64,000 nucleotides of DNA from contig JAEUVX010000002.1 in assembly GCA_016786615.1 (NCBI GenBank), forward strand, positions 372,001 through 436,000. The letters run 5' to 3'. Both the position numbers and the translations under genes were made by a program. Below, in pieces: positions 49,872 to 59,113 of the stretch. The DNA is from Flavipsychrobacter sp. (lineage in GTDB: Bacteria; Bacteroidota; Bacteroidia; Chitinophagales; Chitinophagaceae). Each line of letters starts with the position of its first letter. The stretch's first letter is position 1. Under the pieces are notes generated by a model. That model was not told the origin of the DNA and searched no databases. It saw nothing but the letters and a program-made list of their open reading frames with translations.

Positions 49872-50537
49872 ATGAAAAAAACAATTCTATTATCAGCATT
49901 AACAGCGATAGGTATTTTAACTGCAGGCAACGAAGCAAAAGCACAGAAAGGATTTTATGCAGGTGCGCAAGGAACACCGGGCATCAGCAGCATGTACAAT
50001 GCAGATGACAAAGACGATAAAACACAAGAAACAAAAACAACTTTCGGCATTTCATTTGGTGTAGGCGGCGGTTACAACTTCAACAAAAACATGGGCGTAG
50101 GTATCGAGGCATTGTACAGCCTACAAGGCCAACGCTACGAACAAGCGGGACTGGAATACCAGAAGCGTCTTGACTATGTAAAAATCCCAGTGTTCTTCAG
50201 CTACAATACCAACCCTGCAAAAACAGTAATGTTTACTGCAAAAGCAGGTCCGCAAATAAGCATACTGACAAATTCTGAACTGAATGTAGATACAAAAGGC
50301 AAAGACCAGACAGTAGATACTAAAGACCAATATGAAAGCATCACATTTGGCGCAATGGTAGGTGCAGGTGTACGTGTAAACGTAGCTAAGAACCTGTACG
50401 TAGATGGTGGCCTGCGTTTTGACGGTGCATTTACAAATGCAGAAGACAAAGATGCTATCGGCTACCCTACAGGCAGGGCTAACACATACAACCTGAATGC
50501 AGGTGTAGAAGTAGGTGTTAAGTACTTTTTCAATTAA
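49872..50537 (+). CDS. Outer-membrane beta-barrel protein (PF13568-like)
   Basis: A 221-aa protein from ATG 49872 (MKKTILLSALTAIGILTAGN, Sec signal). The mature barrel has the PF13568 pattern: GFYAGAQGTPGISSMYN, FGISFGVGGGYNFNKNMGVG, YVKIPVFFSYNT, FTAKAGPQISILTNSE and a final strand VGVKYFFN. It is a small porin-like or structural outer-membrane protein. A strong terminator follows. Confidence 0.88.
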   Translation: MKKTILLSALTAIGILTAGNEAKAQKGFYAGAQGTPGISSMYNADDKDDKTQETKTTFGISFGVGGGYNFNKNMGVGIEALYSLQGQRYEQAGLEYQKRLDYVKIPVFFSYNTNPAKTVMFTAKAGPQISILTNSELNVDTKGKDQTVDTKDQYESITFGAMVGAGVRVNVAKNLYVDGGLRFDGAFTNAEDKDAIGYPTGRANTYNLNAGVEVGVKYFFN

Positions 50538-50562
50538 TATCGGGGTGATTAAATTGAAGGCG

Positions 50563-50584
50563 AACAGGGGCTAATGCCCCTGTT
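50563..50584 (+). terminator. Intrinsic terminator
   Basis: AACAGGGGC (50563-50571), TAAT loop and GCCCCTGTT (50576-50584), followed by TTGTTT. It ends the barrel-protein gene. Confidence 0.9.
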
Positions 50585-50622
50585 TTGTTTATTTAGTACT
50601 TTTGTGCGGAGAAAAATACATT

Positions 50623-52818
50623 TTGAGCGCACCCATACTATTAATAACACCGCCTTTTACACAGCTGAATACGCCCTACCCGGCTACAGCCTACCTGAAA
50701 GGCTTCCTGAATACAAAGAACATACCTGCTGTACAGGCAGACATGGGTATAGAGGTGACGCTGGCACTTTTCTGCAAAAACGGACTTACTCGCCTTTTCT
50801 CTGCAATAGACCTCAGTAAAGACTACTCGGACAATGCAAGGCGCATCATTGCATTGCAGGATGATTACATACAAACCATAGATGCCGTCATTGCATTTTT
50901 GCAAGGGCACAACCCTACACTTGCGCATCTGGTATGTAAACGCAATTTGCTGCCAGAGGCTAGCAGGTTTGCCAACCTGGATGACTTGTCTCATGGTTTT
51001 GGCACAATGGGCACGCAAGACAAAGCCAAGCACCTGTGCACAATGTATCTGGAAGACCTGAGCGACCTGATACAGGAATGTGCAGACCCGCATTTTGGGT
51101 TTAGCAGATATGCGGAAAGACTGGGGCGTAGTGCTAATAGCTTTGATGAATTGTATAATGCGCTACAAGCACCACTTAGCTTTATCGATACACTTACTAT
51201 AGAATTGCTTGCGCAACGTGTACAGGATGTGCAGCCATTTATGGTAGCATTCTCTGTACCATTCCCTGGCAATCTGTTTGCTGCGTTCCGCAGTGCACAG
51301 TGGCTGAAGGCGAATCATCCGCACATAAAAGTGACGATGGGTGGTGGCTTCCCTAATACGGAATTGCGTTCGCTGAGCGATAAACGTGTGTTTGAATTCT
51401 TTGACTACATAACGCTTGACGACGGTGAAGCACCAATAGAAAACCTGATAGCTTATGTACATGGTAAGCTGGCACCTGAACAACTGAAAAGAACATTTGC
51501 ACTGCACGATGGAGAAGTTACCTACTTCGAAAACCCGTCTTGCAGCGATTATAAACAAGGGCAAGTTGGCACGCCCGACTACAGCGACCTGCTGCTCGAC
51601 AAATACATATCTGCAATAGAGGTGGTAAACCCTATGCACAGTCTGTGGAGTGATGGCAGATGGAACAAACTAACCATGGCACATGGCTGCTACTGGGGCA
51701 AGTGCACTTTCTGCGATGTATCGTTGCCATACATAAAACTCTACGAACCCATTGCCGCGCAAATGCTTTGCGACAGAATGGAAGAACTGATTGCACAAAC
51801 AGGACAAACAGGTTTTCACTTTGTAGATGAGGCTGCACCACCTGCACTGATGCGCGAACTGGCATTGGAAATCATCCGCAGGAAGATGGTGGTGAGCTGG
51901 TGGACGAATGTGCGTTTTGAAAAAGCCTTTACACGCGATTTGTGTTTGCTGTTAAAAGCATCGGGCTGCATAGCAGTGTCGGGGGGGCTTGAAGTAGCAT
52001 CTGACAGATTGCTGAAACTAATAGATAAAGGTATAACTGTAGAACAGGTAGCAAAAGTAAACAAACACTTTACCGAAGCGGGCATTATGGTACACGCCTA
52101 CCTGATGTATGGCTACCCTACCCAAACAGAACAGGAAACAATTGACAGTATGGAAATGGTGCGACAGATGTTTGATGCAGGCATATTGCAGTCTGCCTTC
52201 TGGCATCAGTTTGCACTTACTGCGCACAGCCCTGTTGGTTTGAATCCTGAAAAATATGGCGTAACCATTACCACACCGGGTGTTGGCAGCTTTGCGAATA
52301 ACGATCTGGAGTATACGGAAGCAACAGGCGTAGACCACAGCAGTTTCAGCTTCGGGCTAAAGAAGTCGCTGCATAACTACATGCATAATGCTTGTTTGGA
52401 TTACCCGCTGCACAAATGGTTCGACTTTAAAATACCAAAGACGAGCATTGCTCCGGACTTTATCATCAAAGCACTGGAAGAAGAAGCTTTTGTTGCAGGT
52501 AAGCCAAACCACAAAATTGTTTTTGCAGGTAATGCACCCAAAGTAGAGCACTATACAAAATCGAAGAAAGGCAATACTTGGGAGATGACATCTTTTACCT
52601 TTCAAACTAAAACAGAAACCTTTACTATCAATATCAACCAACCAGAAGGCTTATGGCTGGAAGCATTGCTTCCTCAGCTTTCTATCAACAACCCTAAAAC
52701 GTTGACGCTACAAGAAGTGAAACAAAGCTATGAAGCCGCCGGACTGGAAGACTTTGAGCTATTCTGGGATAATAAACCAATGAATACACTATACAAAGCA
52801 GGTTTGCTGCAATTATAA
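50623..52818 (+). CDS. Radical SAM protein with B12-binding-like N-terminal domain
   Basis: About 731 aa. TTG at 50623 is preferred (GGAG lies about 13 bp upstream; an in-frame TTG at 50602 overlaps the probable -7 box TACTTTTG at 50597-50604). The N-terminal region has a Rossmann-like part with HIKVTMGGGFPNTELRSL. The radical SAM cluster motif is HGCYWGKCTFCDV, a C-x4-C-x2-C spacing instead of C-x3-C-x2-C. Later motifs GFHFVDEAAPP and ISGGLE-like CIAVSGGLEVASDR fit the SAM barrel. Substrate unknown; B12-dependent methylases and related enzymes share this layout. Confidence 0.85.
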   Translation: MSAPILLITPPFTQLNTPYPATAYLKGFLNTKNIPAVQADMGIEVTLALFCKNGLTRLFSAIDLSKDYSDNARRIIALQDDYIQTIDAVIAFLQGHNPTLAHLVCKRNLLPEASRFANLDDLSHGFGTMGTQDKAKHLCTMYLEDLSDLIQECADPHFGFSRYAERLGRSANSFDELYNALQAPLSFIDTLTIELLAQRVQDVQPFMVAFSVPFPGNLFAAFRSAQWLKANHPHIKVTMGGGFPNTELRSLSDKRVFEFFDYITLDDGEAPIENLIAYVHGKLAPEQLKRTFALHDGEVTYFENPSCSDYKQGQVGTPDYSDLLLDKYISAIEVVNPMHSLWSDGRWNKLTMAHGCYWGKCTFCDVSLPYIKLYEPIAAQMLCDRMEELIAQTGQTGFHFVDEAAPPALMRELALEIIRRKMVVSWWTNVRFEKAFTRDLCLLLKASGCIAVSGGLEVASDRLLKLIDKGITVEQVAKVNKHFTEAGIMVHAYLMYGYPTQTEQETIDSMEMVRQMFDAGILQSAFWHQFALTAHSPVGLNPEKYGVTITTPGVGSFANNDLEYTEATGVDHSSFSFGLKKSLHNYMHNACLDYPLHKWFDFKIPKTSIAPDFIIKALEEEAFVAGKPNHKIVFAGNAPKVEHYTKSKKGNTWEMTSFTFQTKTETFTININQPEGLWLEALLPQLSINNPKTLTLQEVKQSYEAAGLEDFELFWDNKPMNTLYKAGLLQL

Positions 52819-52950
52819 CCAAGGCATTATACAGCCTGATTTATACAATAAACAGTTATTAATTTTCTTCTATTCATTGCAATAACTGTAATAGATAAAT
52901 ATCAAATATGTTTTATGAAAATTTGTTATTAATAGCAAATATGAATTCAT

Positions 52951-52986
52951 AATTATTTGATTTTAAATTACTTAAATCAAATAATT
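52951..52986. repeat. AT-rich inverted repeat after the radical SAM gene
   Basis: AATTATTTGATTT (52951-52963) and AAATCAAATAATT (52974-52986) are perfect 13-bp arms with a 10-nt loop, followed by TGTTTC. It may end the radical SAM transcript 130 bp after its stop. The 52819-53193 gap contains nothing else beyond the terminator below. Confidence 0.5.
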
Positions 52987-53154
52987 GTTTCATTTTTCAA
53001 TAAAAATAAAACAAGAAAAATCCAGTGTTTATCTCGGGTTTTTAATCGAAGGAAGCAATGTAGCTTTACGAAGTTTGTTTTGTTTGTACCAATAAGCCCT
53101 ATCACCACGGAGACATCATCACCATTTACAAACAGAAACGCACTGTCATCATTT

Positions 53155-53191
53155 AAATGCCCCTATAACATCCTATTACTATGGGGCATTT
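53155..53191. terminator. Terminator of the NarL-type regulator gene
   Basis: AAATGCCCC (53155-53163) pairs with GGGGCATTT (53183-53191) over a 19-nt loop, adjoining the stop of the leftward gene at 53194. A run of Ts follows on the plus strand, so it may work in both directions. Confidence 0.65.
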
Positions 53192-53193
53192 TT

Positions 53194-53850
53194 TTATTCA
53201 GGAGGTTCCAGACCAAATTGCAGGGCGAATACAACAAGCCCTGCTCTTGTTTTTACACCAAGTTTTTCAAACAATTTATCGCGATACCAATCGATTGTTC
53301 TCTGGCTGAGAGTCATTCTGTCTGCTATATCCTTGTAAGAATAATCGCAGCAGCAATACCTGAGGAATAAAATCTCGGATTTGGTAAGGTCCATCATCTT
53401 CGATGAAACATTTTCCTCTGCCTTGGCAATAACCTCTTCCGATATCAGGTCTGAGTAATAAGTATAACCATCAAGTATAGAATACATGGCCGCCTGCAGG
53501 TCTTTAGGGCCGGCTTCCTTTGGCAAAAACCCCCTAGCCCCGCAACGCAGCATACGAATGATGCTGAATTCGTTATGATGCATGGACAGTGCCAGTATCT
53601 GAATATCGGGCCAGCGCTTTTTAATAGCAAATGCAGCATCATATCCATTCATACCGTGCATCTGAATGTCCATAATAATTACGTCCGGCTTATCAGCCGC
53701 ATTTTCTATATTCTTAATTAATTCTTCGCCTTCAGATGCTTCCAGTATTACCTGAAACTCCTTAAAGCTGTTGATAATAAAAACCAATCCTTTACGCAAA
53801 ATCGCGTGGTCATCTGCCAGTGCTACAAGATATTTTCCTTCTGAATTCAT
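53194..53850 (-). CDS. NarL/LuxR-family response regulator
   Basis: A 218-aa regulator. The receiver domain carries ALADDHAILRKGL, phospho-Asp in VIIMDIQMHGMNG, and PKEAGPKDL (Lys switch). The C-terminal LuxR HTH includes LRYCCCDYSYKDIADRMTLS and TIDWYRDKLFEKLGV. It is paired with the HisKA_3 kinase upstream, overlapping by 4 bp. Target genes are not apparent; the adjacent lipoprotein is a candidate. Confidence 0.93.
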   Translation of the reverse strand: MNSEGKYLVALADDHAILRKGLVFIINSFKEFQVILEASEGEELIKNIENAADKPDVIIMDIQMHGMNGYDAAFAIKKRWPDIQILALSMHHNEFSIIRMLRCGARGFLPKEAGPKDLQAAMYSILDGYTYYSDLISEEVIAKAEENVSSKMMDLTKSEILFLRYCCCDYSYKDIADRMTLSQRTIDWYRDKLFEKLGVKTRAGLVVFALQFGLEPPE

Positions 53851-54614
53851 TGTTTGGTGTTTAAAGTAAGTGTCAACGCTGTGCCTTTACCCGGCTCGGA
53901 GACAATTTGTAAGTCTGCTTTCAGCATATCAGCCCTGTTTTTCATGTTTACGAGACCTATACCATTTGATACGGAATTGACATCAAAACCAATACCATCA
54001 TCAGTAATCATCAGCAAAAAAGTATCGGCTTGGTAATGCATACTAATGCGCAACATGGTTGCTTTTGCATATTTGATTGTGTTGGAAATGGATTCCTGCA
54101 CCATTCTGAATACAATCAGTTCATGCCCTGCATTAAAGTTATAATAATCTCCTTCAACCAACACATTTATGTCAATATCAGTAGTTTTTCCGATAAATGA
54201 AGCTTCTTTCTTTACCGCTTCTACCAAACCATGATTCAGTACATAATCGCTGTTCAGCACATGGCTCAGGTTTCTGGCATCTTTTATCACATCATCCAAT
54301 ATGTCCTGCGATTCTTTGGTAAGTGATTTAACAGTTTCACTGTCTTCTGCAGCATTAATAACATGCATGAAACGCATTACAGCATTTAACCTCGAACCGA
54401 TGTTGTCGTGCAATTCGCGCGACATGGTATTAATAGCCTGTTCTTTCACTTCAAGGCCAGTGCGTAATACCTCCTGTTCCAGTTTTTCTTTTTCAATACG
54501 GAAACGATTCTGCTTGCGTTTCTGCACTTGCAGATATATAACAAGGAAGAACGCAAACAGGGACAGCAACAGTGTGCCTGCAATGAATAAAAACAACACA
54601 CCGTTACCGTCCAT
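53847..54614 (-). CDS. Sensor histidine kinase, HisKA_3 family
   Basis: A 255-aa kinase with one N-terminal TM helix (about 6-27), no periplasmic domain, a coiled-coil linker, HisKA_3 (SRELHDNIGSRLNAVMR, His at SRELHDN) and HATPase_c (SISNTIKYAKAT N-box, DDGIGFDV G1, GIGLVNMKNRA G2). The signal must come through the membrane segment or a partner; the neighbouring 54604-55260 membrane protein is a candidate because the genes overlap by 11 bp. Confidence 0.92.
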   Translation of the reverse strand: MDGNGVLFLFIAGTLLLSLFAFFLVIYLQVQKRKQNRFRIEKEKLEQEVLRTGLEVKEQAINTMSRELHDNIGSRLNAVMRFMHVINAAEDSETVKSLTKESQDILDDVIKDARNLSHVLNSDYVLNHGLVEAVKKEASFIGKTTDIDINVLVEGDYYNFNAGHELIVFRMVQESISNTIKYAKATMLRISMHYQADTFLLMITDDGIGFDVNSVSNGIGLVNMKNRADMLKADLQIVSEPGKGTALTLTLNTKQ

Positions 54615-55260
54615 CTGTAGTTTGTATTTTTTTATACAATAAAAACACAGTACCGAAGCCTATGTAGGTGATTACGCTAACAATTAATAATAATATGTGT
54701 ACTAAACTAGATGAGCCCACAACATTGAAGCGTAAATAGTCATACATACCCCAAATCAAAAAAGTTCCTGTCCAATAGAATAAGAATAATGATGCAAACC
54801 AAAAATTGGGATTAGCAAACAATTTGATATCATCATCGCCTAATAACAACCTATAAAAAAAATAGAGGCTATACGCAATGATTATAAGACACTCTGTTAG
54901 TAAAAAATAACTATTCATAACCTTTGGCGACTGGATAAATAAGTAGTTTATTATTCCAAAAACAGCACCTGTCAACCCGATAATTATTCCAGCATTATTA
55001 ATCTTAAATCTATCAATAGTAGTATTATAATACCAACTGATTATTACCAGTTGAATAGGATTGTAAATGCCGTATACGTAATAGTTATTCCTTATTTTAT
55101 ATGCAAAGTAGCTTGCTAACTGTTCCGCAATTGCTGCTACTACAATTAACAATAATATTATTCTCGCACCTTTATCTAGACATTTGTACTTTATTAATCC
55201 AATAGTAATTCCATAGCCTAGAATCAGATTCCCAATCAGTTCAACTATTTCGTAAGACAT
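54604..55260 (-). CDS. Multi-TM membrane protein upstream of the kinase
   Basis: A 218-aa integral membrane protein with seven predicted TM helices (MSYEIVELIGNLILGYGITI start). It resembles small seven-helix sensor modules that often precede histidine kinases, but I recognise no specific family. It overlaps the kinase gene by 11 bp, so co-translation is likely and it may be the sensory part of the system. Confidence 0.6.
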   Translation of the reverse strand: MSYEIVELIGNLILGYGITIGLIKYKCLDKGARIILLLIVVAAIAEQLASYFAYKIRNNYYVYGIYNPIQLVIISWYYNTTIDRFKINNAGIIIGLTGAVFGIINYLFIQSPKVMNSYFLLTECLIIIAYSLYFFYRLLLGDDDIKLFANPNFWFASLFLFYWTGTFLIWGMYDYLRFNVVGSSSLVHILLLIVSVITYIGFGTVFLLYKKIQTTDGR

Positions 55261-55267
55261 CTAGAAC

Positions 55268-55801
55268 TTACTCTGGTATTGTATTTGAAGTAGCAGTACC
55301 TGCTGTTGGGCAATTATCAGGACATGGTTTAAACCCATCCATCACTTCATTACCATTAATCAATACATAGTTGCCATTTGCATCGTAGCCGGCAATAACC
55401 ATTGTCAGTTCTCCGCTTTTGTATCCTGCTGTTTGTCCCTGATGACCACTGTTGATGTACGATAAAGTATGTGCAAACATCAGTTTTACATTTGTAACCT
55501 GCGGGTTGTTATTCAAATAAGTACGCAGGCATTTTGCATCTACTATCAGTGAATATAAGTTCTTATTATCCTGATTTCCGTTAAGGCTGCTAATGTAGCT
55601 GCTAATCATTTTGTTAGCAGAATCTACCGGTATGTCCGAAGCGCATGTATCTGTGCTGTCTGACGTTCCCATTAATGCAGTTGGTTGCGCTGCATCGGTT
55701 GCAGCTTCTTTGTTGTCTTGTTGATTGTTTTCACCGTTCTGGCATGCTGCAAATACTGTCAGAGCCAACATTGCGGGAATGATCATTTTGCTTGTCTTCA
55801 T
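55268..55801 (-). CDS. Lipoprotein, unknown
   Basis: A 177-aa lipoprotein (ALTVFAACQN, Cys about 20). An N-terminal low-complexity linker (Asn/Gln-rich) leads to a domain containing MISSYISSLNGNQDNKNLYS and LIVDAKCLRTYLNN, and a Cys pair near the end (PCPDNC). First gene of the leftward run that continues into the seven-helix protein, kinase and regulator (8-bp gap). The gene order suggests it is part of this signalling unit. No family recognised. Confidence 0.65.
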   Translation of the reverse strand: MKTSKMIIPAMLALTVFAACQNGENNQQDNKEAATDAAQPTALMGTSDSTDTCASDIPVDSANKMISSYISSLNGNQDNKNLYSLIVDAKCLRTYLNNNPQVTNVKLMFAHTLSYINSGHQGQTAGYKSGELTMVIAGYDANGNYVLINGNEVMDGFKPCPDNCPTAGTATSNTIPE

Positions 55802-56026
55802 AATTTTATTTTTTTGCGAAAGATAATATCTTAAACCGGATTTGCGCCCCGTGAAATAACTGGCGTTAAAAAATACCCCCTCAAATCACGGCGCTGACAG
55901 GTCATACAATATTATTATTTAATATTTCATTATCAAAATCATCATTCGCATTTAACCTGCACTTTGTAGTTATTCTTGTATAAAAGACGCAAATTTGTAT
56001 GTTATAAATAACCAACAGACAGAACA

Positions 56027-57448
56027 ATGCTGCACAAAACGAAGATAATAGCCACTGTAGGCCCTGCATGTAATACTTATGAAAAACTACTGGCATTGGT
56101 TGAAGCAGGCGTTAATGTTTTCAGGCTCAACTTTTCGCACGGCACTCACCAGCAACACAAAGAAGTAATTGACCACATACACCGCATTAATATAGATTTC
56201 CCATTCAACATAGCAATACTTGCAGACCTGCAAGGGCCGAAACTGCGCGTTGGTGATATTGAAAACGGTGAAATGCACCTTGTAAAAGGCGACACTTTTT
56301 ACTTCACAAACGAAAAAAGAGCCGGCAACAAGGATGGTGTTTATATATCCTATCCTTCTTTCCATACAGACGTACGCATCGGAGAAAAGATATTGCTTGA
56401 CGATGGAAAAATTGAAGTGCTGGTTACTGATATTACGGCAGACAATAAGGTTGAGGTAAAAGTACTGACATCGGGTTTATTATTACCCCGTAAAGGTGTG
56501 AACCTGCCGGACACTAAAATATCGCTGCCGTCATTGTCTGAAAAAGACCTTGCTGACCTAGACTTTATCATCAGCCAGAACATAGACTGGGTAGCCCTGT
56601 CTTTTGTACGTCGCCCGGATGATGTGCACGACCTCCGCAAAATACTGCGCGAGAAAAACAGTCCTGCAAAAATCATATCGAAAATAGAAAAACCGGAGGC
56701 ACTGCAACACCTCCGAGAAATCATACTGGCATCGGATGCAGTAATGGTAGCCCGTGGCGACCTGGGCGTAGAACTACCGCTGGAACAGATACCGATGATA
56801 CAGAAAAACATCATCCGAAAATGTATACACCGTGCTAAGCCGGTGATTATTGCTACGCAGATGATGGAAAGTATGATAGACCGTACACGCCCAAACCGTA
56901 GCGAAATAACAGATGTTGCAAACGCAGTACTGGAAGGTGCTGATGCTGTAATGCTGAGTGGTGAAACTGCTATGGGGCAATACCCTGAGCTCGTTATTAA
57001 AACTATGGTAAGCATAATAGGCGAGGTAGAAAAAGAAGAGATTGTATATAACCGGAACCTGGTACCACAAACACATTCACCATCTTTCCTGAGTGATGCC
57101 CTGTGTTACAATGCCTGCGAGATTGCTAAAGATATCCATGCAAACGCCTTAATAGGGATGACACAGAGCGGCTACACAGGTTTTATGCTATCCAGCTTCC
57201 GCCCGCGTTCTCCGCTGTTTATATTTACTAAAACACAAACATTGGTAAACCAGCTGAGCCTTAGCTGGGGTGTACAGGCATTCTTCTACGCACATGAGGA
57301 AAGCCTCGATACCATCTTCAAAGACCAGTTGGCAATACTGAAAGATAAAGGGCTTGTGAAAACAGGCGATGTGGTAGTGAACACAGGCAGCACACCGATA
57401 GCTGACCACGGACCTACTAATATGTTGAAGATTACTAAAGTGGACTAG
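56027..57448 (+). CDS. pyk: Pyruvate kinase
   Basis: A 473-aa enzyme making pyruvate and ATP from PEP and ADP. The N-terminus MLHKTKIIATVGPACNTYE contains the KIIATxGP motif. The barrel includes ILADLQGPKLRVGDI, IISKIEKPEALQHL, VARGDLGVELPLEQIP and the signature PVIIATQMMESMI. The C-terminal allosteric domain is present but short, and the active-site Lys, Arg and metal ligands appear intact. Length is normal. Monocistronic with a terminator. Confidence 0.97.
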   Translation: MLHKTKIIATVGPACNTYEKLLALVEAGVNVFRLNFSHGTHQQHKEVIDHIHRINIDFPFNIAILADLQGPKLRVGDIENGEMHLVKGDTFYFTNEKRAGNKDGVYISYPSFHTDVRIGEKILLDDGKIEVLVTDITADNKVEVKVLTSGLLLPRKGVNLPDTKISLPSLSEKDLADLDFIISQNIDWVALSFVRRPDDVHDLRKILREKNSPAKIISKIEKPEALQHLREIILASDAVMVARGDLGVELPLEQIPMIQKNIIRKCIHRAKPVIIATQMMESMIDRTRPNRSEITDVANAVLEGADAVMLSGETAMGQYPELVIKTMVSIIGEVEKEEIVYNRNLVPQTHSPSFLSDALCYNACEIAKDIHANALIGMTQSGYTGFMLSSFRPRSPLFIFTKTQTLVNQLSLSWGVQAFFYAHEESLDTIFKDQLAILKDKGLVKTGDVVVNTGSTPIADHGPTNMLKITKVD

Positions 57449-57471
57449 TTAGTTGATAAATGAGATATTAT

Positions 57472-57496
57472 AAAGGTTGCCAATCGGGCAACCTTT
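57472..57496 (+). terminator. Intrinsic terminator of pyk
   Basis: AAAGGTTGCC (57472-57481), AATCG loop and GGCAACCTTT (57487-57496), followed by TCTTATTT. Confidence 0.92.
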
Positions 57497-57535
57497 TCTT
57501 ATTTAAATTCGTTTATATTATTAAATCTTTCCACT

Positions 57536-58138
57536 ATGCGCATAGTTGCTGCCATACTTTTTAGCATAGTCCTAATGCATTGCAATGCACAAAGCCTGAA
57601 GATAAATGATGCCGCTTTTGTACAACTGAATAACAAACGTATAGCTACCAACAAAACAGGTATGACGATACTCGGTGCATGGGGTGCGGCCAACATAATA
57701 GGTGGTGTAGCAGGTGCGCTAGCCTCAACAAATCAGGAGTGGAAATCTTTCCATACCATGAATGCATTGTGGGGCACTGTAAATATAGGCATTGCTGGTA
57801 TCGGCTACATGGGTGCAAGAAAAGAAGCGGGGCAAATACTGACTTGCGATAAAATGCTTGGCAGATATGAAAGCGGTAAACGCCTGTTTCTGATAAATTC
57901 GGGGTTGGATATTATTTACATAGGTAGTGGCATGGCACTGATATCTTATGCAGACGATTTAGACAATCCTGCCCGCTGGCGTGGCTATGGCAAGTCTGTT
58001 GCTATGCAGGGTATATTCCTACTGGTGTTTGATGGCACTATGTATGCACTGCACCAACATAACAACAAGCAATGGTACAAACTACTGGAGGGTATTTGTG
58101 TAACGGGAAATGGTGTTGGACTTAATTACACCTTATAA
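57536..58138 (+). CDS. Membrane-associated protein of unknown function
   Basis: A 200-aa protein with an N-terminal signal or anchor (VAAILFSIVLMHCNAQ). The mature region has three or four Gly-rich hydrophobic stretches (GAWGAANIIGGVAGALAS, LWGTVNIGIAGIGYMGA, IIYIGSGMALISYA), which suggest several TM helices with short loops. It resembles small Bacteroidota membrane proteins of unknown role. Ends 2 bp from the convergent panC. Confidence 0.6.
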   Translation: MRIVAAILFSIVLMHCNAQSLKINDAAFVQLNNKRIATNKTGMTILGAWGAANIIGGVAGALASTNQEWKSFHTMNALWGTVNIGIAGIGYMGARKEAGQILTCDKMLGRYESGKRLFLINSGLDIIYIGSGMALISYADDLDNPARWRGYGKSVAMQGIFLLVFDGTMYALHQHNNKQWYKLLEGICVTGNGVGLNYTL

Positions 58139-58139
58139 A

Positions 58140-58985
58140 CTACTGTAAAAGCATATTGTCTATCAGCCTTATCTCCCCAATGCGGGCAGCTATTAAGGCT
58201 ACCATAGGGCGGCCTCCTTGGTAGTTGCTTAGCAACGTCAGATTATCGGCATCAGCCAGAGAGATATACTCAACCTCAAATCCTTTAGTTGTCAACAGGT
58301 CTGTACATTCCTTCTGTACAAGCGTAAAGTTACCTTCATCCTGCTTCGTCTGAATAGAAACAAGACATTGATAAATTGTACCCGCCAAAGCACGCTGTGG
58401 CTCTGTCAGTCGGCGGTTGCGGCTACTCATTGCCAATCCATCTGCTTCACGCTGTGTTGGTGCAATATGCATCTTTGCATTGCTACCGGTTTGTAACAAA
58501 AGGCTTTTCACTACCATGCATTGCTGGTAGTCTTTTTGCCCCATAACCAGTATGTCAGGCTTTACAATGTCCAGCAAACGGGCTACCACCTGCCCAACTC
58601 CTTTAAAATGCCCGGGACGCTTCTCTCCTTCCAATATGGTATCCAGATATCCGAAATCGAAAGTCGGCATCTTACCGGATCCGTCAGGGTACATCTCATC
58701 TACAGCAGGAAGTAATAATATGTCGCATCCCGCCTCTATAAGCATCTTCACGTCATCCTCTATTGAAACGGGGTATTTCTCAAAATCCTTGGCATCGTTA
58801 AATTGAGTAGGGTTTACAAAAATGCTGGAGACCACAATATCCGCCACATCCTTTGCGTGTTTAACCAAAGATATGTGGCCATTATGCAATGCCCCCATAG
58901 TGGGTACAAAGCCGATATTTCTATTTTGCGCTCGCTGAGAGATTATATAAGATTGAATATCAGCTATTTTTTTAAATATGACCAT
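58140..58985 (-). CDS. panC: Pantothenate synthetase
   Basis: A 281-aa enzyme joining pantoate and beta-alanine with ATP for coenzyme A synthesis. The HIGH-like motif is VPTMGALHNGHISLVK. Other conserved parts are VSSIFVNPTQFNDAKDFEKY, FKGVGQVVARLLDIV, GQKDYQQCMVVK and the KMSKS-like MSSRNRRL. Cytosolic, full length. Divergent from the GT5-domain gene. Confidence 0.97.
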   Translation of the reverse strand: MVIFKKIADIQSYIISQRAQNRNIGFVPTMGALHNGHISLVKHAKDVADIVVSSIFVNPTQFNDAKDFEKYPVSIEDDVKMLIEAGCDILLLPAVDEMYPDGSGKMPTFDFGYLDTILEGEKRPGHFKGVGQVVARLLDIVKPDILVMGQKDYQQCMVVKSLLLQTGSNAKMHIAPTQREADGLAMSSRNRRLTEPQRALAGTIYQCLVSIQTKQDEGNFTLVQKECTDLLTTKGFEVEYISLADADNLTLLSNYQGGRPMVALIAARIGEIRLIDNMLLQ

Positions 58986-59113
58986 ACCCTGTATTTTGCC
59001 CCTACTACAGACTTAGTGTATAATAGTCGGGGTTGGAATATAATATTTTCGTAATTTTGCAGACAATTTCCGGCAAGTTTAATTTTTTTTCTTGTTTTAA
59101 TCTAACAATCCGA

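Noticed and set aside
52957-53370. 137-aa plus-strand frame
   Set aside because: Overlaps the 3' end of the NarL-type regulator and two hairpins, with no protein-like pattern.
56350-57015. 221-aa minus-strand frame
   Set aside because: Antisense shadow of pyk, rich in Ser as expected from complementing a conserved gene.
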